64,000 nucleotides of DNA from assembly GCF_014356525.2 (NCBI RefSeq), contig NC_052517.1, positions 3,354,742 through 3,418,741 of the forward strand, in the 5' to 3' direction. The position numbers were made by a program, and so were the translations under genes. Source of the stretch: Nilaparvata lugens. Taxonomy: Eukaryota > Arthropoda > Insecta > Hemiptera > Delphacidae. The notes beneath the pieces were generated by a model. That model did not search any database. It was not told where the DNA came from and saw nothing but the letters and a program-made list of their open reading frames with translations. This document shows, piece by piece, positions 56,325 through 64,000 of the stretch (positions are counted from its first letter, which is position 1; each line of letters starts with the position of its first letter).

Positions 56325-56470
56325 ACTCCTCCTCCTTCTTCTTCTTCTCCTCCTCCTCACAATCTTCCTCATCCTCCTACACCTCTTCCTCCTCCTCCTC
56401 CTCCTTCTCCTCCTCCTCCTCCTCCTCCTCCTACTCTCTCTTCTTCTTCTACTTCCTCTCTTTCTTTCCA
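56325..56470. repeat. (TCC)n/(TTC)n tract
   Basis: CTCCTC repeats, reading as poly-Leu, poly-Pro or poly-Ser according to frame. Confidence 0.88.
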
Positions 56471-56608
56471 CTTTCCATATTTTCAATTCTGTTATGTTGA
56501 TTTTCTCTCATATTGGAAGCTTTTTTATCGACTAGTCAACATGTAAATTTCAACAACCTTTTTAAGAGAGATTGCTGAAAAATTGGAAATGCTTGTCACT
56601 CATGCACT

Positions 56609-56820
56609 ATATAGTGAGGTCCACTTTATAATGGCAGTTTTCGATTAACATTGGTGTTGCTATCCTTGTCTGTCTTTAGACAAGGCAGATAGTTCTACCT
56701 TTTTCCAACCTTGCACCGTTGGCAAATTTTTTGTGAGCTATGAAGAAATATAACGAACTGAAAAAATATTTAATCTCAATCAATAAAATTCATAATTTGA
56801 TCTTGTAGGAATATCTTTTA
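56609..56820. mobile_element. Family C MITE, right end lost
   Basis: Starts TATATAGTGAGGTCCAC; the interior TTGTCTGTCTTTAGACAAGG is shared in diverged form with other copies. Confidence 0.7.
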
Positions 56821-56828
56821 TTGATAAA

Positions 56829-57565
56829 TCTATATATATGAAAGCGAAATGGCACTCACTCACTGACTGACTGACTGACTGACTGACTGACTGACTCACT
56901 CACTCACTCACTCACTCACTCACTCACTCACTCACTCACTCGCATAACTAAAAATCTACCGGACCAAAAACGTTCGAATTTCGTAGGTATGTTCAGTTGG
57001 CCCTTTAGAGGCGCACTAAGAAATATTTTGGCAATATTCTAGCTCTAAGGGTTGTTTTTAAGGGTTTAAAGTTCGTCTTTTAGCATGTATATTCTTCTTC
57101 TCCCAATCTCTTAATTATAATTGAAATTTCCATATCATATGTTACTATAGAACTATAATCTAGATAGAGTACCTCTTCGAAACAGTTGTTAACTGGCAAC
57201 TAAATTAATAATTTTGTCAGGTTGGCATTAAGTTGAGTTGACTTTGTTAGGTTGGCACCAAGATGAAGATTTTACGAGTAAATGCATTTATCGCGGAAAA
57301 ATTGATTGGGCACTGCTACTTCAATCCTGGGAATATTATATTACTAGCCGTCAGGCTCGCTTCGCTCGCCATATCCGTTTAGCCAGACGTTTAGTCTGGA
57401 CCCCCGACTGGATTGTTCTAACATATGATAAAAATGCTCAAATGAAAAATGCAGGCGAGCGAAGCGAGCCTGCTGATCTTATTCTTGGACGATCGAGTCG
57501 GGGGTCCAGGGGGCGGAGCCCCCTGGCTAGACGGATATGGCGAGCGAAGCGAGCCTGACGGCTAG
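56829..57565 (+). mobile_element. Family H non-autonomous Helitron, copy 3
   Basis: A|TCTATATATATGAAAGCG with a long GACT/CACT run (56866-56942), 3' GACGGCTAG|T. Longest copy because of the tetranucleotide expansion. Confidence 0.9.
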
Positions 57566-57584
57566 TGAAGTATATTTGTGATAT

Positions 57585-58190
57585 GGTGAGGTCCACGTTA
57601 TAATGGCAGTGTTTGATTAACAATGCTATTGCCACAGTATACATACAGTATGGAAACTTGGCTAGTACCCTGACGCAAAAATCCGCCATCTTGTTAGGAA
57701 GCGCCGCATTGTAATAGTATTGATGGTAGGTTCGGATCACTTTAATGATTCGGATCAATTGATCTCGTTCACTGCCACGAGCCAATCAGAAGACCAGGAT
57801 TGGAACTTCCCAAGGTCACGTGACGTGTCTAGTATTTGCGTCATGTAAAAAGCATTGGTTAGATAGGCGTTTGATTACAAGTTTCCATTCTGTACCTATT
57901 CTGTGGTGTTGCTATCCTTGTCAACCATTCAACAAAGTGGATAGCGCTATCTCTTTCTCACTTGACTCTGTTGCCAGATCGTCATTTAATAATGTAAAAT
58001 TAATTGTTAGTTAACAAAATATTTCCATCTTAATTATGGAAATGTACTATTAAATTATTAAAAAATATAATTTCTTGCTTAATAAAATACAATTGATTAT
58101 TTTAAATGAGAATGAACAGTTAATATTACATCAATAAACTTGTATCTGCTGCCGTCCAAGCATTGACAAGACTGAGGTTCGGCAAAGCTG
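57585..58190. mobile_element. Family C MITE split by another MITE
   Basis: Left part 57587-57643 (GTGAGGTCCACGTTATAATG), right part from 57894 (GGTGTTGCTATCCTTGTC) to about 58190. The right terminal repeat is missing. Confidence 0.75.
57644..57893. mobile_element. Unclassified ~250-bp MITE inside family C
   Basis: CACAGTATACATACAGTATG to CATTCTGTACCTATTCTGTG with GGAAACTTG / CAAGTTTCC next to them. Flanks CTATTGC and GTGTTGC suggest a short, imperfect target duplication. Confidence 0.6.
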
Positions 58191-58339
58191 TTAAACTTCT
58201 TTTGAATTGATCACTGATATTAATTTGTGATATCAGATCAAATATACCGCGACGACTTGAATGACACTAACCAATAGGGGAGGTGGTAGAAAAAATAACC
58301 TGACAACTATGCCGTTCTATCATTTTCACTGATTTTCCC

Positions 58340-58525
58340 GGGTTCAAATCCCAGCCCGGGCAAGATATTTATCTCGGGCCACTGCCGTGTTTCGGATGGA
58401 CACGTTAATCCGTCGGTCCCGGCTGCCTAAAAAGCAGTCGTTAGATGATGTGAGAGGCCCTGAAATTGATCAGTTGCGACCTGAAAACTCTGACACCAGT
58501 CCTCAGCCAGCCAGGTCACAAGATA
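58340..58525 (+). mobile_element. tRNA-derived SINE-like fragment
   Basis: CCGGGTTCAAATCCC is a T-arm/B-box match. It is followed by GTTTCGGATGGACACGTTAA, CCGTCGGTCCCGGCTGC and AAAGCAGTCGTTAGATGATG, a core of the kind seen in insect SINEs as I recall. No clear A box upstream, so probably 5' truncated or diverged. A family D MITE is inserted in its 3' tail. Confidence 0.6.
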
Positions 58526-58529
58526 TTAC

Positions 58530-58796
58530 CATAGAGAAACAGTAGCGTAAGTAGATATCCCATGGTATAGGGCGTTTATGTCGCAACTTTTACTGTTATC
58601 TCAAGCCGATAGTCCACGTAGTTCTTTCCTGTGAAGCTTTATGACGCTGGTAGTCTCTCATATTGTGCCGTTCAAACACTCTTACCCGGTCAAAACAGTA
58701 AAAATCTACAATAATCGACAGTAATCGGCTTGGGATAAGTTGCGACATAAACGCCCTATACCGTGGGATATCTACTTACGCTATTGTTTTTCTATG
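58530..58796. mobile_element. Family D MITE, copy 5
   Basis: CATAGAGAAAC to GTTTTTCTATG with perfect 7-bp duplication ATATTAC (58523-58529, 58797-58803). A short internal deletion removes part of the right arm. Confidence 0.92.
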
Positions 58797-58884
58797 ATAT
58801 TACTATACTGACTCAAACAAAATACATTATACAGGTGGAAATAGATTGGAAGATGCATTATTTGTTCAAATGCTAAATTAATAA

Positions 58885-59790
58885 ATAATTATTATTAAAC
58901 CTAAATCCCAATTAAATGCTGTAATTCACCCCGAAGACTTATGCTACTGCAAATATTGACAACAGGGTAAACAGCTAGATGCAAATTCGATGAGTGCTAA
59001 TATACAAAAATCATTTTTCGCCACACTGCACAGAAAGCAGCTGTTTTCCAGTCCCTACGTAGATCTGAAAGACATTGTTTGCAGACGACTCTCGTCTGAC
59101 GTCAGAACAGGTTTCAAGAGTACCCTTTCCAGCCGCTAACATGGAACTAAGAAAGGTGATCAAAAAACAGCTGATTAAAAAAACAGCTGATCAAAAAACT
59201 TTTCATTATTTGCGTTCATTATTCAATAATTTAAATATTTATAATAATATCATCTTATTGTCATTTGAATGAATAAAAAAGTATAAACTCAACCTCCCAC
59301 ATAATTGAACATCATCTTTTAGGTTATTTAGACAAATCAGAATAAAAAATAAAAATACTTGGACAATTTCCTGATATTCAGATTACCTCAGATTTGCTAG
59401 AGCTATCACCTTCCACTTCTGCTTTCGGAAGTGCTTAGTAAACAACTATTCTCATATATATATTGTTTATTTTTGTGTGTGGCGAAAAATAGCGTTCGCA
59501 CCACGGGCAAAAATGTTTTTCCGGCTCTCAATCTTTTCTAGTCCTCGGTCTACGGCCTCGGACTTGAAAACCGATTTCAAGCCGGAAAAATCTCATTTTC
59601 TGCTCTAGGTGCGAAATATACTACGTCAGCCCGGGAATCACAAATTCCCGTATAATTTTTGAATAGTAGCGCTCATCGATTTTCCATTTAGCTGTTTACC
59701 CTGTTGTCAATATTTGCAGTAGCAGAAGTCTTCGGGGTGATTTACAGCATTTAATTGGGATTTTTGTTTAATAATAATTAAAATACATTA
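58885..59790. repeat. Foldback with family F in its loop
   Basis: About 120 bp at 58889-59010 (CCCAATTAAATGCTGTAATT, CACCCCGAAGACTTATGC, TGACAACAGGGTAAACAGCT) reappears inverted at 59650-59770. Family F copy 4 lies between. Confidence 0.82.
59014..59623 (+). mobile_element. Family F terminal-hairpin element, copy 4
   Basis: TTTTTCGCCACACTGCAC to GGTGCGAAATATACTA. Same interior as copy 1. Terminal hairpin at 59478-59623 with apical CCTCGGTCTACGGCCTCGG. Confidence 0.78.
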
Positions 59791-59825
59791 TGTTGATTCG
59801 TTCATATTGTATGCTACTATTTCCC

Positions 59826-60001
59826 CAACTATTCAACATGAAGATTCCCAAAACCGCTCTAAGAGAAGATTCTCCGAGAATGGATATTTCAAACATGAAT
59901 ATAATAAACTAGATTCAAATCTAGGTTTTGGAGAATGTCCAAGAGCAGTAGTCGAATTACTATTGGTTCTTGTGGTGGGTGGAATTCACTGTAAACTGTG
60001 A
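59826..60001 (+). other. Coding-like segment of unknown origin
   Basis: Frame ending at a TGA near 60001 with QHEDSQNRSKRRFSENGYFK, HEYNKLDSNLGFGECPRAVV and a hydrophobic ELLLVLVVGG. Could be a terminal exon or chance. No family recognised. Confidence 0.2.
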
Positions 60002-60243
60002 GCATTCTTTATCTATTACAACATCATTTGCTACCCATTGAACAATGCTAAACGGGTGAAGCTCAGTGTACAGCCAAGCATTGAGAATAGAAATGGCCGA
60101 ATTGTGATTTGAATTTTAAATGAGGTCATGAAACTATTGTTATACTGGATTTGAATGGCTTTGAATAGCTTATTTAGTGGGAAGGATAGTTTCTTCACTA
60201 TAATAGCGGGTAGAATATACATTGCTATGGAAAAATAGATCTC

Positions 60244-60735
60244 TGTTCATTGCCAGAAATTGGAGATGTTATAGAGAAGGATTTGAACTGTTAGTTGTTT
60301 GTGGAATGGTAGGTTAATGGTTTTTAGTATGATTGGTACAGTGCAGATGATGGTTTTATTTTGTCTTATTAGTTTACAAGGAACTGTGATGAAGGATGGA
60401 GAATGAGGAGGAGGAGGAGGAGGAGGAGGAGGAGGAGGAGGAGGAGGAGGACGAGGAGGAGGAGTAAAAAGAAAGATAGAAGGCACAAAGAGAAAGAAAT
60501 TACATTGAAGTTCTATATTCATGTAAGTTACAATAGATGACAGGGTAACTATATGTATATTTCCATATTTCTGGCTGTTCATTGCCAGAAATTGTAAATG
60601 TTATAGAGAAGGATTTGAACTGTTAGTTTTTGTGGAATGGTAGATTAATGGTTTTTAGTATGATTGGGACAGTGCAGATAATGGGTTTATTTTGTCTTAT
60701 TAGTTTACAAGGAAGTGTGATGAAGGATGGAGGTG
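60244..60735. repeat. ~155-bp direct duplication around (GGA)n
   Basis: CTGTTCATTGCCAGAAATTG starts both copies (60245 and 60578), each ending ATGAAGGATGGA just before a purine repeat: (GGA)n at 60406-60465 after the first, GGA/GAT after the second. Confidence 0.85.
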
Positions 60736-60817
60736 GAGGAGGATGAGGATGAGGAAGAAGGAGAGGAAAGGGAGGTAAAGAAAAGTAGATATATGTGAGA
60801 AGAAAAAAGAGGGAGAG

Positions 60818-61107
60818 ATTGATTGATTGATTGAGTACTTTATTTATGTAGATTACAATTTATACTGGCTTATACACTTATATACAATAGCTCACAATAC
60901 AGCAAAATTATAGATGAATTTACATAATATAGACTAAGAAAATAGTAATTGAACTGTATATGATATGAAAAAGCAATTTGTAATATAATAACTATAGATA
61001 ATAATTATATTGTTATGCATCTACATAAATTGGCGGAGCTTTGGACATATCAATGTCCATTCTTCGGAAAGAATATTAAAAATATCCTCCCCACTAACTC
61101 TCTACCA
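60818..61107 (-). mobile_element. Family B unit 1 of the tandem array
   Basis: Full length, minus strand, ending CTCTCTACCAACAGAG where the first array linker starts. Confidence 0.88.
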
Positions 61108-61109
61108 AC

Positions 61110-61142
<33 letters not shown>

Positions 61143-61533
61143 GAGAGAGAAAAGGTATTGTTTGAGTTTAATAGGAATAGAAACTATGAACTTTCTCGTG
61201 TAAGAGAAAAAGAAGAAAAGTGCAAGATGGTATGAGATAACAGGGAAGAAGAATTGATTGATTGAGTACTTTATTTATGTAGATTACAATATATACTGGC
61301 TTATACACTTATATACAATAGCTTACAATACAGCAAAATTATAGATGAATTACATAATATAGACTAAGAAAATTATTGAACTGTATATGATATGAAAAAG
61401 CAATTTGTAATATAATAACTATAGATAATAATCATATTGTTATGCATCTACATAAATTGGCGGAGCTTTGGACATATCAATGTCCATTCTTCGGAAACAA
61501 TATTAAAAATATCCTCCCCACTAACTCTCTACC

Positions 61534-61585
<52 letters not shown>

Positions 61586-62407
61586 ATTGTTTGAGTTTAA
61601 TAGGAATAGAAACTATGAACTTTCTCGTGTAAGAGAAAAAGAAGAAAAGTGCAAGATGGTATGAGATAACAGGGAAGAAGAATTGATTGATTGAGTACTT
61701 TATTTATGTAGATTACAATATATACTGGCTTATAACTTATATACAATAGCTTACAATACAGCCAAAATTATAGATGAATTACATAATATAGACTAAGAAA
61801 ATAATTATTGAACTGTATATGATATGAAAAAGCAATTTGTAATATAATATAGTATAATAAATAATCAATGTTATGCATCTACATAAATTGGCGGAGCTTT
61901 GGGAATATCAATGTCCATTCTTCGGAAACAATATTAAAAATAGCCTCCCCACCTAACTCTCTACCAACAGAGAGAGAGAGAGAGAGAGAGGAGAGATGAG
62001 AGGAGGGAGAGAGAGATAGGAGAGAAGAAAAGGTATTGTTTGAGTTTAATAGGAATAGAAACTATGAACTTTCTCGTGTAAGAGAAAAAGAAGAAAAGTG
62101 CAAGAGTATGAGATAACAGGGAAGAAGAATTGATGATTGAGTACTTTATTATGTAGATTACAATATATACGGCTTTACACTTAATACAATAGCTTACATA
62201 CAGCAAAACTATAGATGAATTTACATAATATAGACTAAGAAAATAATTATTGAAGTATATGATATGAAAAAGCAATTGTAATATAATAACTATAGATAAT
62301 AATCATATGTTATGCATCGAATAAATTGGCGGAGCTTGGGAGGACATCATCAATGTCCATTCTTCGGAAAACAATATTAAAAATATCCTCCCCACTAACT
62401 CTCTACC

Positions 62408-62458
<51 letters not shown>

Positions 62459-62839
62459 AAAGGTATGTTTGAGTTTAATAGGAATAGAAACTATGAACTT
62501 TCTGTGTAAGAGAAAAAGAAGAAAAGTGCAAGATGGTATGAGATAACAGGGAAGAAGAATTGATTGATTGAGTACTTTATTTATGTAGATTACAATATAT
62601 ACTGGCTTAACACTTATATACAATAGTCACAATACAGCAAAGTTATAGATGAATTTACATAATATAGACTAGAAAATAACTATTGAACTGTATATGATAT
62701 GAAAAAGCAATTTGTAATATAATAACTATAGATAATATCATAGTTATGCATCTACATAAATTGGCGGAGCTTTGGACATATCAATGTCCATTCTTTGGGA
62801 AGAACATTAAAAATATCCTCCCCACTAACTCTCTACCAA
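61108..62839 (-). repeat. Tandem array: four linker + family B units
   Basis: Each unit is a (GA)n tract, a ~110-bp linker (GGTATTGTTTGAGTTTAATA, AACTATGAACTTTCTCGTG, GAGATAACAGGGAAGAAG) and a family B copy. B copies lie at 61253-61535, 61682-61967, 62130-62408 and 62558-62839; period ~430 bp. Units 3 and 4 contain many single-base losses (for example ATATACGGCTTTACAC) absent from the others, which suggests consensus error as well as mutation. Confidence 0.88.
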
Positions 62840-63044
62840 AGGGAGTGTAAGATAGAAGAGGAGAGTAAGAGAGTAAAGTCGAAGTTGGTCAGGGAGAGAG
62901 AGAGAGAGAGAGAATAACAACACATGAAGATGAAACATTTGGGAAGGTATTATTATTTGTAGCTGATGTCAAATAAATACATTCGAATCAAACATAAATT
63001 TGCAGCTTTCAAATGTAGATCAGTTTAGCCGTGAATGATTTTCG
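62840..63044. other. Spacer with short (GA)n
   Basis: No gene seen. (GA)n at 62894-62913. Confidence 0.6.
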
Positions 63045-63062
63045 TTTTACATATTATTTCCA

Positions 63063-63112
63063 CAGAGGAGCTTAGAGAATGGAATGAGTTAGAAAGTGGC
63101 AGAGAGAGACTC
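63063..63112 (+). other. Possible short exon fragment
   Basis: Follows a fair acceptor (TATTATTTCCACAG). The frame reads EELREWNELESGRERL and is then cut by a family N fragment. Too short to identify. Confidence 0.15.
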
Positions 63113-63178
63113 AAAAAATCTGGTATGGCGCACTCACAAAACTTTCCTTGCCGTTATGAAAATTGATCAACTGACGCT
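63113..63178 (-). mobile_element. Family N 3' end fragment, minus strand
   Basis: AAAAAATCTGGTATGGCGCA to CAACTGACGCTAG, directly joined to (GAA)n. Confidence 0.75.
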
Positions 63179-63179
63179 A

Positions 63180-63351
63180 GAAAAAGAAGAAGAAGAAGAA
63201 GAAGAAGAAGAAGAAGAAGAAGAAGAAGAAAAGAAGAAGAAGAAAAGAAGAAGAAGAAGAAGAAGAAGAGCGAAGAAGAAGAAGAAGAAGAAGGGAGGAG
63301 AAGAAGAAGAAGAAGAAAAAGAAGAAGAAGAAGAAGAAGAAGAAGAAGAAG

Positions 63352-63383
<32 letters not shown>

Positions 63384-63620
63384 GAAGAAGAAGAGGAAGA
63401 AGAAGAAGAGGAAGAGGAAGAGGAAGAGGAAGAGGAAGAGGAAGAGGAAGAGGAAGAAGAAGAAGAAGAAGAAGTAGAAGAAGAAGAGGAAGAAGAAGAA
63501 GAGGAAGAGGAAGAGGAAGAGGAAGAGGAAGAGGAAGAGGAAGAGGAAGAGGAAGAGGAAGAGGAAGAAGAAGAAGACGACGAAGAAGACGACGAAGAAG
63601 AAGATGAAGAGGAAAGGATG
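63180..63620. repeat. ~440-bp (GAA)n / (GAAGAG)n microsatellite
   Basis: (GAA)n with GGAAGA hexamer blocks at 63412-63455 and 63498-63566, which share flanking GAAGTAGAAGAAGAAGAGG, so a ~100-bp segment seems duplicated. Gives poly-Glu, poly-Lys, poly-Leu and poly-Ser frames that are not genes. Confidence 0.93.
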
Positions 63621-63837
63621 AGGAAGAAGCAAACATGAGAACCCAGCATAGGTCAAGTACCGCACACGGCTACATATTTAAGCACCCCGTCATTAATTAC
63701 CCTCTTAATCGAGTTTTAATGCTATCTCGCCACACTGCTAGGGTTAGTTTCAGTTGAAACAGTCACAATTAGTAGAACGAGGAGCATTTACCTCATTCAC
63801 TAAGAAATACTGACACTCTCGGTGTTAATCTCTCTCT
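63621..63837. other. Unique spacer
   Basis: Nothing recognised. Confidence 0.5.
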
Positions 63838-64000
63838 TGGATATGTCCAAAGCTCCGCCAATTTATGTAGATGCATAACAATATGATTATTATCTATAGT
63901 TATTATATTACAAATTGCTTTTTCATATCATATACAGTTCAATAATTATTTCTTAGTCTATATTATGTAAATTCATCTATAATTTTGCTGTATTGTAAGC
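63838..64000 (+). mobile_element. Family B unit, cut by window end
   Basis: Starts inside at GGATATGTCCAAAGCTCCGC; the 3' part lies beyond the window. Confidence 0.85.

Noticed and set aside
58340..58525. A functional tRNA gene
   Set aside because: Only the T-arm/B-box is present; no acceptor, D or anticodon arm could be folded, and the sequence continues as a SINE core.
61015..61203. Recurrent small frame starting MHLHKLAELWTYQCPFF
   Set aside because: It appears wherever family B lies on the minus strand (11.7, 19.7, 22.3, 29.1, 61.0, 61.4 kb); it is antisense to a retroposon UTR.
61108..62839. CRISPR-like array
   Set aside because: The regularly spaced repeats are ~290-bp retroposon tails with identical linkers; spacers are not unique and the DNA is eukaryotic.
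63096..63638. 180-codon frame rich in Glu/Lys (and Leu, Ser, Phe frames on the other strand)
   Set aside because: It is a (GAA)n microsatellite; every frame is open because the repeat has no stop codons.

Overview
This window looks like repeat-dense, AT-rich nuclear DNA from an insect. From the look of the repeat families I think of a delphacid planthopper such as Nilaparvata lugens, but that is memory and was not checked. I find no complete host gene, no tRNA or rRNA gene, no CRISPR array and no bacterial operon structure. Most of the translatable stretches are simple repeats read as poly-Glu, poly-Leu or poly-Ser, or parts of transposons. A few short coding-like segments (about 17.2, 20.3, 43.1, 45.7, 59.8 and 63.1 kb) are reported as orphan exon or gene-fragment candidates only.

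Almost everything is mobile DNA, often nested two or three deep. Families recognised by comparing copies inside the window are: (A) a Helitron-like non-autonomous element, about 14 copies, sharing a 5' core but carrying three different 3' modules; (H) a canonical non-autonomous Helitron, 3 copies, A|TC...CTAG|T; (B) a ~290 bp retroposed unit with AATAAA and an (AATC)n tail, identical to the 3' end of a LINE in the window, about 17 copies; (C) a TA-site MITE family with GTGAGGTCCACG ends; (D) a long-TIR MITE with 7-bp target duplications; (E) and (J) MITEs with 3-bp TAA duplications; (F) and (G) elements with GC-rich nested terminal hairpins, one of which carries a fragment that looks like the N-terminus of a tyrosine recombinase; (K) a large inverted repeat; (L, M, N, O) further dispersed repeats; and a piggyBac-like MITE.

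Layout: 0-13 kb, an LTR fragment, then nested A, D, H, F and G elements; 13-15 kb, purine-rich microsatellite; 15-19.6 kb, inverted repeats and an A element interrupted by F; 19.7-23.4 kb, LINE tail and B copies; 23.4-31.5 kb, A, N, O, C and B copies; 31.5-37.1 kb, C, G, (TC)n, A and H copies; 37.3-42.4 kb, two tandem-repeat arrays each split by several transposons; 42.4-46 kb, N, B and four A copies; 47.0-55.9 kb, one intact-looking but non-autonomous LTR retrotransposon with ~2.5 kb LTRs; 56-60.7 kb, C, H, SINE, D and F; 60.8-62.8 kb, a tandem array of B units; 63.2-63.6 kb, (GAA)n.

The most interesting points are the F/G terminal-hairpin elements with the recombinase-like fragment, the 3'-module exchange in family A, the second PBS-like site inside the LTR of the 8.8 kb retrotransposon with a matching shorter LTR at the window start, the repeated LHxRH motif in its gag-like region, and several filled/empty site pairs that define exact transposon boundaries.
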